A stretch of 64,000 nucleotides of DNA from an uncultured Roseibium sp. (GTDB taxonomy: Bacteria; Pseudomonadota; Alphaproteobacteria; Rhizobiales; Stappiaceae). The DNA lies in assembly GCF_963669205.1 (NCBI RefSeq), contig NZ_OY769915.1, positions 4,004,001 to 4,068,000 of the forward strand, in the 5' to 3' direction. Numbering within the stretch: position 1 is the stretch's first letter; every line of letters starts with the position of its first letter. The notes under the pieces were generated by a model. The model did not search any database and was not told where the DNA came from. It saw only the letters and a list, made by a program, of their open reading frames with translations. The translations under genes and the position numbers were made by a program. Positions 52,205 to 61,576 of this stretch are shown in pieces.

Positions 52205-53893
52205 ATGACCATCGATTTTTCGCAGATCTTCCAGCAGGATTCCGTGCTGGTCATCTTCACGATCATTGCGATCGGGTACCTGATCGGCAACATCCGCGTC
52301 GCCCGCTTTGAAATCGGCGTGACCGGCGGTGTTTTGCTCTGCGCGCTGATGTTCGGACACTACGGTTACAAGATCGATCCGATCGTTCAGGCGATCGGCT
52401 TCACGCTGTTCATCTATTCCGTAGGCTGGCAGGCCGGACCGCAGATCCTCAACGTGATGCGCCAGGACGGGCCCAAGTATCTTGTTCTGACCGTGTTCAT
52501 GGCGGGTGGCTCCTTCCTTCTTGTGCTTGGTCTCGCCTGGCTGACAGGTCTTTCCAACTCCTTTTCCGCCGGATTGATGGCCGGCAGCCTGACGAGCACG
52601 CCGACCCTTGTCGGCGCCCAGAACGCGGTTTCGTCCGGTCTCGTGTCTCCGGCCGCCGGACAAACCTCCAACAGCCTCATCGAAAGCATCAGCGTCGCCT
52701 ATGCGATTACCTACATCTTCGGAACGGTTGGCCTGCTCCTGGTCGTTAAACTGCTGCCGAACCTTCTGCGTGTCGACCTGGCGGCAGCGGCGGAAACCTT
52801 CGCCAGCGAGCGCGGCTTCAAGCAGGAAAATGTCGAGGACACGATCGACAGGCCGATCCTGCGCGCCTACCTGATCGACGAACTGGAGGTCAGCGGTCTG
52901 ACGATAGCGCAGGCGCTGGTTGCCCGCTCCGCAAAGGACATCAGCGTCAGGTCACTCTACAAGATCAAACGCGGGACCGAGTTGATCGACCCCCAACCCG
53001 ACACGGTGATCGAGGCAGGCGACAAGGTCGCCGTTTTCGCAACACCGGAAGAACACGCGAGGGCAAGAAGCCAGTATCGCCTCGGCGCCGAAGTCCTGGA
53101 CCGGGATCTGATCGATGCCGTCGTCGATGTTGCCGAGGTTGTGGTGACGAACCCGAATGCCGTCGGAAAATCCCTGGAGCAACTCGGAATATATGAACGT
53201 CACGGCTGTTACCTGACACGCATGACCCGATCCCAGATCCAGCTTCCCCTGGCGCCCGGAACCGTTGCCCAGCGCGGTGATGTCATGATCCTGACCGGCG
53301 AACGCCGGGCGCTTGACAGGGCCATTGCCGAACTTGGCGCAGAGGACCGGAAGGCCGTCGAAACCGACCTGCTGACTTTCGCCGCCGGGATCGTCTTCGG
53401 CCTGTTGCTCGGTCAGATCACCGTAAAGATCGGCGACATCGATGTCGGCATCGGCACCGCGGGCGGATTGCTGATTGCAGGCATCTGTGTCGGTTTCCTG
53501 CGCGCCAACCGTCCCACCTTCGGCCGCATGCCGGCTGCGGCCCGGTTCATCATGATGGAACTCGGCCTGCTCCTGTTCATGGTCGGCGTGGGACTGAACG
53601 CCGGCGGCGGCATCGCCGCCGCGATCGGCTCAGTAGGACCGGTCCTGTTCCTGTCAGGCGTGGTCGTGACCTGCCTGCCGCTTCTGTGCGGTTACGTTTT
53701 CGGACGGCTGGCCCTCGGCATGAACCCGGCGCTTCTGCTGGGCGCGCTGACCGGGGCCATGACCAGCACACCGGCCCTCGGCATTGTGCAGCAGGCGGCG
53801 AAAAGCACGGTTCCGGCGCTCGGATATGCCGGCACTTATGCCCTTGCGAATGTGCTGCTCACGCTCGCGGGCACCCTGATCATGCTGCTTTGA
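52205..53893 (+). CDS. AspT/YidE-type transporter with two TrkA-C domains
   Basis: A 562-residue inner-membrane protein of the aspartate:alanine exchanger family. Two membrane blocks (about 1-180 and 390-560) each contain a GxxxGxxTSTPxLG-type motif: GLMAGSLTSTPTLVGAQ and LLGALTGAMTSTPALGIVQQ. Between them lie two cytosolic TrkA-C (RCK_C) domains near residues 205-290 and 300-375. AspT itself exchanges aspartate for alanine; relatives move other carboxylates. It is 185 bases after malonyl-CoA decarboxylase, so a dicarboxylate such as malonate is conceivable (inference). Confidence 0.88.
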   Translation: MTIDFSQIFQQDSVLVIFTIIAIGYLIGNIRVARFEIGVTGGVLLCALMFGHYGYKIDPIVQAIGFTLFIYSVGWQAGPQILNVMRQDGPKYLVLTVFMAGGSFLLVLGLAWLTGLSNSFSAGLMAGSLTSTPTLVGAQNAVSSGLVSPAAGQTSNSLIESISVAYAITYIFGTVGLLLVVKLLPNLLRVDLAAAAETFASERGFKQENVEDTIDRPILRAYLIDELEVSGLTIAQALVARSAKDISVRSLYKIKRGTELIDPQPDTVIEAGDKVAVFATPEEHARARSQYRLGAEVLDRDLIDAVVDVAEVVVTNPNAVGKSLEQLGIYERHGCYLTRMTRSQIQLPLAPGTVAQRGDVMILTGERRALDRAIAELGAEDRKAVETDLLTFAAGIVFGLLLGQITVKIGDIDVGIGTAGGLLIAGICVGFLRANRPTFGRMPAAARFIMMELGLLLFMVGVGLNAGGGIAAAIGSVGPVLFLSGVVVTCLPLLCGYVFGRLALGMNPALLLGALTGAMTSTPALGIVQQAAKSTVPALGYAGTYALANVLLTLAGTLIMLL

Positions 53894-53929
53894 CTCACGT
53901 CCCGCCTGTGCCCGCCGGATAAAACTCCG

Positions 53930-55523
53930 TCAGGGCTTCGGCCGCCCGGAAAGCGCGGCGGTCAGGCGGGCGTCTTCGAGGTACGGGTCAATGCCGAAGC
54001 GGATCAGGCCCTGCCGCTGGACCCAGACCGACTGGTGAGAAACGACCGCCATCAATCCGCCCCGGGCCGGAAACGTGACCGTGTCCTGTCTGGATATCCG
54101 GTCCTCGATCCCGTCGGCCGGCAGCACGCGCGGCTCGATGATCTGGTCCAGAATATCCAGTCCGTTGACGATGCCGAAGGCCGTTTTCGGCAGGTAGGGA
54201 TTGCAGAAAAGGTCATCGTCCGGCGTGGCCTCGAGATCGAAGAGCTGCAACCTTTGCTCCTGCCGCAGCCGGTAGGCATACTGGCCCGAGCGGGTTCTCG
54301 CTGGAGGCCGGCAGATAAAGCGCATACTGCTCCCGGTTGCTGGCCCGCTCGATATCGCGCAGGCTGGCTTCCTTCCATGGAAGCGCATCCAGCGGAACCT
54401 CGGCGCCGCTGCGCTTCAGGTAGTAGCCGGCGGCCTCGACCTGCTCGGGGTCCTGTTTGAGGCGCGGCAGCAATTCCTTTCCGAAAAACTCCCACGGCAC
54501 CTGCCAGGTCGGGTGGAAGGTCACGGCCTCGATTGTCGTCGCCAGCGTCGTGTGGTTCCTGTCCGGGCAATTCGGATAGGCCTGTCCTTCGCGCACGACC
54601 CGGCCGTTTTCCAGGAAAACGTAGGTGTTTTCGCCCTTGTTCACGTAAAGCTGCAGTCGGGAATACTCGTTCGGGAGCCATCGAATGCGCTCCAGGGCGT
54701 TGGTGAGCTGCTCGATCCGCCGGTCCACGGGTATGTTGAGCGCCCGGACCAGGCCGGGCGTGACCTGGCCGGAAATGTCGAGCCCGTACCGCAGATGCGC
54801 CTGCCCCACCGCAAAGGCCAGGCGTTTGTCATAAGCCGTATCCCCGGACGCTTCCGACAGAAGGCCGTCTTCGAAAAGCCGCCGGCGCAGATCGGGGACC
54901 GGCACGGAGGCCGGGTCAAGGAAGGTAAAGCCACCTGAATCCTGAATGTCATGAAGGTGCTGCAAGTGCCCCTTGAGACGTCTGTACGTGTCATCCTGCG
55001 GTTGCCAGACATCGATAAACGCGGACATTTCCTCCGATGTGGTCAGTCTCGACAGGGCGTCGATGGTGTCGATCGAATTGGAAGGCATGTAGGCGTCCGG
55101 ATAAAGCACACGGGGCGAGACGCGCCCTGCTCTCAGATCATGCGCGTAATCCAGAAAGTGACCGGTGTAGAGCAACTCCACCCAGGCGATGTCGGCTGCC
55201 GACGAAAGACTGTTGAGCGAAGCGGCGGCGTCCTCGAGCACTGCGGCCGGATAGTCCTCCGGGCGAAGTCCCTGCAGATATGCCAGCTGCATCTCGCTGA
55301 TGAGTTCGTGGCTGCGCGGCTGGTCAAGCCAGAGCAGTTGTGCCCCGCCGGAATTGTAAAAGGCGGAGATTTCGCTCCGCCGTTTCTCGACGATCAGCGG
55401 CAGCCTTTCGGGCGATGACAACAGCCAGCGGACGTTATCGAGCAATTCATCGGCCAAGGCTGCCGCGGGCAGCAAAAACGCAAAGGAAACAACAACTGCA
55501 ATTCTGGCGATTACACGCTTCAT
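53930..55523 (-). pseudogene. YcbB-type L,D-transpeptidase-like gene, frameshifted and lacking the catalytic motif
   Basis: From ATG 55523 the product has a signal peptide (AVVVSFAFLLPAAALA), the scaffold and peptidoglycan-binding-like region of YcbB (LLWLDQPRSHELISEMQLAY, ALNIPVDRRIEQLTNALERI) and the start of the transpeptidase domain (FHPTWQVPWEFFGKELLPRL). One extra base in the run at 54285-54287 shifts the frame. Continuing in the other frame (SENPLG, then QYAYRLRQEQRLQLFDLEAT) runs to a natural stop at 53930. Neither frame contains the HGC catalytic motif: the expected place reads TAFGIVNGLDILDQ. So even if the frameshift is an error, it looks like a non-catalytic member. Confidence 0.7.
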
Positions 55524-55875
55524 CCGGTCAACCCTCGGGATGTCGTTGGCCCTCATCATCACATCTTTCAATCAGGCCTGCATCCGATTTTTGTCCTTCA
55601 GGATACGCATCCGTCGGTCGGATGGATGTCATCGCCGATCCGTGAGACACGTGCCGCCTGCATTGGCGCCGCCGGCATCAATAGACCACAATATGCCATC
55701 GAATTTGTATCCTGTGCCGCCAAAGCCGGCCAGTCACACATCCTTGCCGGCCGTTAAGCACAATCGCAGATTCTCCGGGGATCAGCTTCCGCAAGGAGAG
55801 TCTGCCGTTGCATTTTATGTCGCATCACGTAATATTCGTTAAGAGTTTGGTAATAAATCTTACGGGACGCGTAAC
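55524..55875. other. Divergent intergenic region, no gene seen
   Basis: A 352-base gap between the leftward transpeptidase-like gene and a rightward three-gene set. It becomes AT-rich near 55830-55865, likely the rightward promoter. No clear operator. Confidence 0.5.
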
Positions 55876-56262
55876 ATGGAATCACCTGCGGGTGAAAACG
55901 GCTTCGACGTTACAACCTGGGCGAACAACGCCATCGAAGCCAGCGGTATGAAGAATACCGAGGTCGCGGTTCTTCTGAGCCTGACGCCGGCATCCGTGTC
56001 ACGCATTCGCAAGGGAAAGCAGGCTCTCAGCGCAGAACACATGCTGTTGCTGTCAAGGGAATTGAAAGCGCCGCTGCCCGGTGAAGTTCCCCAGGAACCT
56101 GGCCGGGATCGCCAGAGCCTGGACAAGGAGCTATACCTGAAGGCTCTGGAAAGCGTTGTTGAACAGAACAACCGGAAACCGGAACATCAACGCATGAACC
56201 AGTTCGAAATTCTGGAAAGCGTTTTCTTTGTATATGAGGCTCTCGTCAAACTGAAAAAGTAA
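55876..56262 (+). CDS. Small helix-turn-helix (XRE-like) protein
   Basis: A 128-residue protein. Residues about 15-65 (WANNAIEASGMKNTEVAVLL, SLTPASVSRIRKGKQALSAE) form a phage-repressor-like helix-turn-helix. The C-terminal half is helical (LKALESVVEQNNRKPEHQRM) and unassigned. It is directly followed by two small genes in the same direction, so the three probably form an operon. Function is unknown; a local regulator is the likely reading. Confidence 0.75.
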   Translation: MESPAGENGFDVTTWANNAIEASGMKNTEVAVLLSLTPASVSRIRKGKQALSAEHMLLLSRELKAPLPGEVPQEPGRDRQSLDKELYLKALESVVEQNNRKPEHQRMNQFEILESVFFVYEALVKLKK

Positions 56263-56274
56263 GTGGTAGAAACC

Positions 56275-56538
56275 ATGAGTGTGCAGGAATTTACGAAGGA
56301 ACAGCTCGAGTTCCTTGAACTGTTTGAAATTGCAGCCAGATACGACTGCCTGTATCTGCTGGACTTTCACTGTTTCAACATGTTCAATCACGACCAGACC
56401 AGTCTATTGACGGATGCGGAGCGTGCGGAACTTGCCGTTGAGGCCCGAGGCGACATTTTCGCCGAAGCAATCCAGCGCGGATTCCAGCCCAACCCGGGAC
56501 CCTTTGGACAGATAGATGAGCAAGAATACCTTTGTTGA
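56275..56538 (+). CDS. Hypothetical small acidic protein
   Basis: An 87-residue acidic protein with a helical, aromatic-rich start (FTKEQLEFLELFEIAARYDC, LYLLDFHCFNMFNHDQ). I do not recognise it. ATG 56275 lies 12 bases after the previous stop; a GTG at 56263 is a possible earlier start. Its end overlaps the next gene by 23 bases, which points to translational coupling. Confidence 0.6.
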   Translation: MSVQEFTKEQLEFLELFEIAARYDCLYLLDFHCFNMFNHDQTSLLTDAERAELAVEARGDIFAEAIQRGFQPNPGPFGQIDEQEYLC

Positions 56539-57178
56539 GCCACTTCCGCTCTCAAATGTAGAGAACGGACTGGCCGGTGAGCGGGCTCAGTTCCTGCTGA
56601 ATACCTGGAAAGAAAACCGTGGCGTCATGATCCGGGACAGCCGTATGACGAAGTTGAGCCCGTGGCTCCTTCTCACGCTTCCCTCGGCCAATCCGGGCGA
56701 CGTTCCGACGATCACGTTCGCGGGGAAAGAGACCACGTTCAGGCGGTTCTTCCCGCACGCGCTGGATCCCGAAGCGCAGAAACCGGCGACCAGTTTCCTG
56801 CCGCAGGTTTACCGCAAGGGTGTTGCCGACGGTTACCAGACCGTCTTCAGGGGAGATCCCTGGCTGGATATCCAGCGGACCGGCAACCGCCTTGGCGCCG
56901 GCGTTCCCGACATGACACTCCAAGCGGCTCCTGGTCAGGTTCGAGACCCGTTCGGGGATTGTGAGAATATTCTGTCTGATGGAATTGCTGGAAATCCACG
57001 AGCGACGCGATCTATCAGATCACACACATCATCAACGCTATTGCCAGCAAAAATCAGATTGGCATCCAGCGTACCAGGCAGCGGCTCGGCCCAGCGCAAT
57101 GCGTGGTGGGAACACCTGGTAAAGCCGCATTCGCGCCAGAAGCCGTCCAGGAATGTGTGCCCCTGGATCCAGCCATAG
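56516..57178 (+). CDS. PAS-like domain protein, 3' end doubtful
   Basis: The first 136 residues look like a real protein (AQFLLNTWKENRGVMIRDSR, LSPWLLLTLPSANPGDVP, GKETTFRRFFPHALDPEAQK). Their layout resembles PAS_5-type domains that read protein-fold inputs, but I cannot be certain. After codon DMTLQ the frame becomes atypical and runs antisense through the next gene. Removing one base at 56921-56924 gives a more protein-like continuation (RLLVRFETRSGIVRIFCLME) that ends at 57122. A one-base insertion, real or artefactual, is therefore likely. Confidence 0.5.
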   Translation: MSKNTFVEPLPLSNVENGLAGERAQFLLNTWKENRGVMIRDSRMTKLSPWLLLTLPSANPGDVPTITFAGKETTFRRFFPHALDPEAQKPATSFLPQVYRKGVADGYQTVFRGDPWLDIQRTGNRLGAGVPDMTLQAAPGQVRDPFGDCENILSDGIAGNPRATRSIRSHTSSTLLPAKIRLASSVPGSGSAQRNAWWEHLVKPHSRQKPSRNVCPWIQP

Positions 57179-57609
57179 TAAAAACCGGCTCCCCAGTCGT
57201 GCAAGGCCTCGATCTGGGCGAGCTGGTTCAACAGCCCCCCGAGTTTGTGGCGTCTCCATTCGCGGGCGACATAGGTGCCTCCCAGATAGACGACATCGCC
57301 CGTGATGCGCCGGCCGACGCGCGGCTGGTCCTCTTCCAGAACGACCTGTCCGCCCAGCGCGTTCGGATAGCAGCGGTGAAAATACTTGCGCCAGAAATCG
57401 GTGAGCGTCATCGGGTATTCCATCCTGTCGAAACGCGCGCAGACCCGCCCGGCCAGCTTGCCGTCCTTATCGGTCAGGGCGAGCCAGAAGGCCTGCGACG
57501 GCGTGTAGGTGTTGAGCGTCGGCGTGAAATGGCCTTCAAGCGGCGGAAACCCGCTCTCCGCGGCCATGGCTTCGACAAGATCGAAATCGGAGGCCGCGCC
57601 GCAGGACAA
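56935..57609 (-). CDS. Hypothetical protein, acetyltransferase-like (GNAT) fold
   Basis: A 224-residue leftward product with GNAT-like features: KLAGRVCARFDRMEYPMTLT, DVVYLGGTYVAREWRRHKLG as the acetyl-CoA loop region, and LNQLAQIEALHDWGAGFYYG. The start is an unusual TTG. Upstream, an ATG at 57694 opens MQRLDFELDKAQVKRAWGVI in a different frame that would join this one if one base at 57611-57616 were removed. I think the true gene is 56935-57694 with a one-base insertion. Its 3' end overlaps the PAS-like gene on the other strand. Substrate unknown. Confidence 0.55.
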   Translation of the reverse strand: MSCGAASDFDLVEAMAAESGFPPLEGHFTPTLNTYTPSQAFWLALTDKDGKLAGRVCARFDRMEYPMTLTDFWRKYFHRCYPNALGGQVVLEEDQPRVGRRITGDVVYLGGTYVAREWRRHKLGGLLNQLAQIEALHDWGAGFYYGWIQGHTFLDGFWRECGFTRCSHHALRWAEPLPGTLDANLIFAGNSVDDVCDLIDRVARGFPAIPSDRIFSQSPNGSRT

Positions 57610-57694
57610 GACCGAGAGACTGGAACTCCCGGTCGATCACGCCCCAGGCGCGCTTGACCTGAGCCTTGTCCAACTCAAAATCCAGTCTTTGCAT

Positions 57695-58083
57695 GGATCT
57701 TTCAGCCCGATTGACGTCCGATTACACGATCTGCAACTCGGTATTGCGTGTCGGTCAACAACCGGCCCCACCGTGGAGGTTGCGACGACAGGGCGCGATG
57801 TTATCAGAGTCGGTTCGGGAATTGACGCCAACTCAAGACCTTAAACAGGATTTTTTTCCGTAAAGGCATGTTCAATGCATACGTAGAGTTAAACCTGAAT
57901 GGGCTTCTCACCAACGGTTGGGATCGCGCGACGCGAAAACGGGCATTACGCCAAAATTAACTTCGGCACGGGTATGTCAGTCCAGCACGCTCTTCGGGAA
58001 AATAGAAGGAAACGGTCCAATTGGGCATGTCGACGATTTCCGAGATGCGAAGATCACCGCAGACCGAGCACAGCATATAGGCG
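57695..58083. other. Intergenic region, no gene seen
   Basis: About 390 bases between the GNAT-like gene start and the 3' end of the acetamidase remnant. Composition is more AT-rich around 57840-57970. Short frames here have no ribosome sites or recognisable features. Confidence 0.5.
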
Positions 58084-58921
58084 TCAAGCGCGCTCATCCC
58101 CGGTCGTTGTAGAAACCCAGTCAACCATGCCCGACACCGCGTCGCGTGCCGCCTGCATCAGATCTTCTCCGATGCCGGTCGTCGCCTTGTAGCCCTTCGC
58201 ATCGAAATGCCGTGTCACCGGTCCGTTCGTTTCAAAGCGGGGAAACGGGTAGTTCGCCTGTTTGATCAGGTCCACCTTTATCGCGACGTCCATCGGACTT
58301 TCGATCGCCGTTCCGCAGATTTCGCCGTCGCCCTGAGCAGCATGGGTGTCGCCGAGCGAAAGCATGCCGCCGGCAACCTCGACGGGCAGGTAAAGCGTTG
58401 TTCCGACTGAATTATCCCGGATGTCCAGATTGCCGCCAACCCGGCGCGGCGGGCACCACCGAATGCAGACCGGGTTCGGCAAGCGCCAGCCCGATTGTAC
58501 CGGACGAAGGGTTTCAGGGGAACGGCCCCACCCGGCCCATAGAGCGCAGGTTTCATGGAGACGGAATCATACGTCCCAGATATGCAGCGCGGGATCCGGG
58601 AACTGGTCGGTCAACAGTCCAAACCCGGGGAATATTGGCCGTCCAGCCCCAGCCGGACGGCTTGAAATCCAGAAAGGTGATTGCAACCGCGTCCCCCGGC
58701 TCCGCTCCCTCGATGAAGATCGGACCCGTGACCGGATTGACCTTGTCGAAGCTGAGATTGCCGAGATCGGCAACCGTCGAGGTCGCGTTGAACTGGCCAC
58801 CGGAGCTGTCGATCGTTTCGACTTCGATCGTTTCGCCGGGCGCAACGCTGAGGATCGGATCGATCGAATTGTCCCAGCCGAAATGGTGCGCGTGCTTGTG
58901 GATCGTGTGATTGCAGGCCAC
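58084..58921 (-). pseudogene. Acetamidase/formamidase gene broken by four single-base insertions
   Basis: The start is a GTG nine bases after a perfect AGGAGG. The first part (NSIDPILSVAPGETIEVETI, GQFNATSTVADLGNLSFDKV, GPIFIEGAEPGDAVAI) and the last part (GGMLSLGDTHAAQGDGEICG, TAIESPMDVAIKVDLI) are typical of FmdA/AmiF, which hydrolyses formamide or acetamide to ammonia and an acid. Between them, joining the pieces requires removing one base at each of four places: 58624-58630, 58570-58576, 58500-58505 and 58441-58456. It is the last gene of the leftward liv-type operon. It is either a decaying gene or a low-quality stretch of sequence. Confidence 0.8.
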
Positions 58922-58930
58922 GTCTTCCTC

Positions 58931-59962
58931 CTAGAAAGTCTTGCGGACGAACAGCGTCTCGATTTCCCGGTTCCCCATGATACCCGTCGGTCTGAGCGCC
59001 ATTGTCAAGACGATGACGGCACCCAGCGCGATCCCGGACAGCCCCAGCGCTTCTGGCAGCTCGATGCCGAGCAGGACGGGTCCCGTTTCCAGATATCTGA
59101 CGCCTTCCAGTCCGAACGAAATCAGGAACGTCCCGAGAACGGCTCCGGTTACGGTGCGCATGCCGCCGAGGATCAGCATCGCCAGGGTCAGAAAAACATG
59201 GTTGAAATAGAAGGGGCGCGCGGAAATCGTGCCAAGGAAATAGGCGTAGCAGATACCGGCGACAGCGAGAATGACCGCACCCAGCACCCAGGCGATCAGG
59301 CGCAGCTTGTAGATCTCGACCCCCATCGCGGCCGCGCCGACCTCATCATCGGCACTCGCCCGGAGCTGGATGCCCCATCGGCTTTCCCGGAACAGCCGGC
59401 ACACGATGACCGCGAGGATGGCGATACCCACCACCCAGCTCAGGTCGAACACCTGAGGGATGCCGAAAAACGCCTGATTTCCCTTGAAGATATCGGTCCG
59501 GTAGAGAAACACGGCATGCACGATCACCAGAACCGCAAGCGTCACGATGGTCGCGCCGATACTCGTCAGCCGGACAATGAAGAGGCCAAGCAGAAAAGCC
59601 AGGACCGCCGTTATCACGAGCGCGATGACGGCAGAAAGGACCGGGTCGAGCGAGAAGTCTGCCAGACCCCACGGTGCCGCCGGCAGGGAAATCTTCTTGA
59701 TGTTTTCGGGCGTGACGCAAAGGGCGGCCGCATAGGCCCCGATCCCCATGAAGGCACTGTGCGAAAGATTTGTGATCCGGGCGTTTCCCATGAAAACCTG
59801 AAGACCCAGCACGACAATCAGATTGACATAGGCCGAGTACACGAGACGGATCTGGTACCGTGATCCGAAATAGAGCGTGAGGAAACCGATCACGACCAGC
59901 ACTGCCGCCAGCAACGCGGCCCCGACCAGGCCGGATCTCTGGCTCTGGCTCAGCCGGATCAC
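58931..59962 (-). CDS. livM: Branched-chain/amide-type ABC transporter permease LivM
   Basis: A 343-residue permease of the LivHM family. NLIVVLGLQVFMGNARITNL, SHSAFMGIGAYAAAL, LRASADDEVGAAAMGVEIYK and LTLAMLILGGMRTVTGAVLG are LivM motifs. The start is a GTG whose bases overlap the livH stop (GTGA). About nine helices. The acetamidase remnant downstream and related operons suggest short-chain amides or urea as the substrate rather than branched-chain amino acids. Confidence 0.88.
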   Translation of the reverse strand: MIRLSQSQRSGLVGAALLAAVLVVIGFLTLYFGSRYQIRLVYSAYVNLIVVLGLQVFMGNARITNLSHSAFMGIGAYAAALCVTPENIKKISLPAAPWGLADFSLDPVLSAVIALVITAVLAFLLGLFIVRLTSIGATIVTLAVLVIVHAVFLYRTDIFKGNQAFFGIPQVFDLSWVVGIAILAVIVCRLFRESRWGIQLRASADDEVGAAAMGVEIYKLRLIAWVLGAVILAVAGICYAYFLGTISARPFYFNHVFLTLAMLILGGMRTVTGAVLGTFLISFGLEGVRYLETGPVLLGIELPEALGLSGIALGAVIVLTMALRPTGIMGNREIETLFVRKTF

Positions 59963-60855
59963 AACTTGTCTCCCTTTTCGATGGCAGGAGAAAGAATGCC
60001 GTCCGGCCGCCAGATCAGGATCAGCGCCACGATCATGAACACGAAGGCGTCGGTCATGCCTCCAAGGCTCTGGGGCAGCATCACCAGCATGGCCACCTCG
60101 ACGGCCCCAAGCAGAAACCCGCCAAGTACGGCCCCCGGAAGACTTCCGAAACCGCCGACAACGCACGCAACAAACGCTTTCAGGACCGGGTCGAACCCAA
60201 GATGCGGATCGACGCTGCCGCGCCGCGCCATGATGAAGATGCACGCCAGACCGGCCAGAAGACCGGAGATCAGGAACGCCATCGCGAACACCCTGTTGGC
60301 CTTGATGCCGGTGAGCCGCACCATCTCGAAATCAAGGGACGCGGCGCGCACGGCCAGCCCGAGAACGGTGCGGCGCAGAAACAGCATCAGAGCCACGATG
60401 ACAATGATTGTCGTCAGCGTTTCGAAAACCTGAAGCGAGGCGAGCCGTATTCCTCCGATCTCGATCGGCCAGTCGAGGAAATAGAGCGAGGTGACGGCAA
60501 TCGGTCGCGGCGACACGAACATCAGGAAAACGTTCTGAAGAACAATGGAGACGCCAAAGGCAGTCAGAAGCCCGGTCGTCGGATCGGCCTTGCGCACGGG
60601 CCGGAAGGCAACCCGTTCCAGGGTCAGGGAAGCCAGCATCGCCGCGATCACCGCGCCGCCCATCACGATCACCGGATTTCCGATCGCGAGCGCGGCGAAG
60701 GCGACCATCGTGTAGCCCCCGACGGCAATGATCTCGCCATGGGCGAAATTCACCAGTCCCATGATCGAGAAAACGATTGCGAGGCCGAGCGCAAGCAGCG
60801 CGTATTCGGCTCCGAAACTGAGTGCGTTCAGAACCTGCTGAATGACATATTCCAT
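59959..60855 (-). CDS. livH: Branched-chain/amide-type ABC transporter permease LivH
   Basis: A 298-residue permease. LALGLAIVFSIMGLVNFAHG and IAVGGYTMV are the LivH hallmark; RAASLDFEMVRLTGIKANRV and VACVVGGFGSLPGAVLGGFL are the cytoplasmic coupling and C-terminal motifs. It starts one base after the livF stop and overlaps livM by four bases. Confidence 0.9.
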   Translation of the reverse strand: MEYVIQQVLNALSFGAEYALLALGLAIVFSIMGLVNFAHGEIIAVGGYTMVAFAALAIGNPVIVMGGAVIAAMLASLTLERVAFRPVRKADPTTGLLTAFGVSIVLQNVFLMFVSPRPIAVTSLYFLDWPIEIGGIRLASLQVFETLTTIIVIVALMLFLRRTVLGLAVRAASLDFEMVRLTGIKANRVFAMAFLISGLLAGLACIFIMARRGSVDPHLGFDPVLKAFVACVVGGFGSLPGAVLGGFLLGAVEVAMLVMLPQSLGGMTDAFVFMIVALILIWRPDGILSPAIEKGDKL

Positions 60856-60856
60856 A

Positions 60857-61561
60857 TCAGGCGACCCCCGTCAGCTCTGCCATCAGCTTGTCGCTCTTTC
60901 CAAGTTCGTCCGCGGTTCCGTGAGCGACGATCCGGCCCGAACTCATGAGGTAGGCGTAGTCCGCGAGCTTGAGCGCCTGTGTCGCGTTTTGTTCAACGAG
61001 CAGGATCGTCATGCCCTGCTCCTTCAATGTGCCGATCAGATCGAAGATCCGCCGGACGATCTTGGGCGCGAGGCCCAGGCTCGGCTCATCCAGAAGCAGG
61101 ATCCTGGGTCTCGCCATCAGCGCCCGGGCAATCGCCAGCATCTGCTGTTCTCCTCCGGACAGCGTGCCGGCCGCCTGATCCCTGCGCTCGGCAAGAATGG
61201 GAAAGAGCGAGAACCAGTGTTCGATGTCCCTGCCCTTTTCGCTCTGGTCTTTCTGCAAGGCCGCGCCCAGCGTGAGGTTTTCCAGGATTGTCAGATTGGA
61301 GAAAATGCGCCGCCCTTCCGGGGAGACGGCGATGCCCGAGGCAATGCGCGCCTCGACGCTGTCGCCGGAAATCTCACGCTCCTCGAACCGGATCGACCCG
61401 GTTGCGCGCGCGATCCCGGTGATGGCGGAAATCGTTGATGTCTTTCCCGCGCCGTTCGGCCCCAGGAGAGAAATGCACTTGCCCCGTTCCACGTTGAGGG
61501 AAATGCCGTGAACCGCTTCGATCGGCCCGTGATAGACATGAAGATCCTGGATGGTGAGCAT
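60857..61561 (-). CDS. livF: ABC transporter ATP-binding protein LivF
   Basis: A 234-residue ATPase. Walker A GPNGAGKT (34-41), signature LSGGEQQMLAIARALM, Walker B ILLLDEPSLGLAPKI and LLVEQNATQALKLAD place it in LivF. ATG 61561 is chosen; the upstream ATG at 61591 lies inside the loop of a strong hairpin and would add MKGRASQAER. Confidence 0.92.
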   Translation of the reverse strand: MLTIQDLHVYHGPIEAVHGISLNVERGKCISLLGPNGAGKTSTISAITGIARATGSIRFEEREISGDSVEARIASGIAVSPEGRRIFSNLTILENLTLGAALQKDQSEKGRDIEHWFSLFPILAERRDQAAGTLSGGEQQMLAIARALMARPRILLLDEPSLGLAPKIVRRIFDLIGTLKEQGMTILLVEQNATQALKLADYAYLMSSGRIVAHGTADELGKSDKLMAELTGVA

Positions 61562-61576
61562 GCGTTCCGCCTGGCT

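Noticed and set aside
53930..54388. Separate 152-codon gene after the transpeptidase-like gene
   Set aside because: Its residues from QYAYRLRQEQ on continue the upstream protein after a one-base shift; it is the 3' part of the same gene.
57899..58192. Small rightward frames of 64 and 97 codons
   Set aside because: They lack ribosome sites and run antisense into the acetamidase remnant.
58421..59863. 480-codon rightward frame antisense to livM and the acetamidase
   Set aside because: Shadow frame without domain features.
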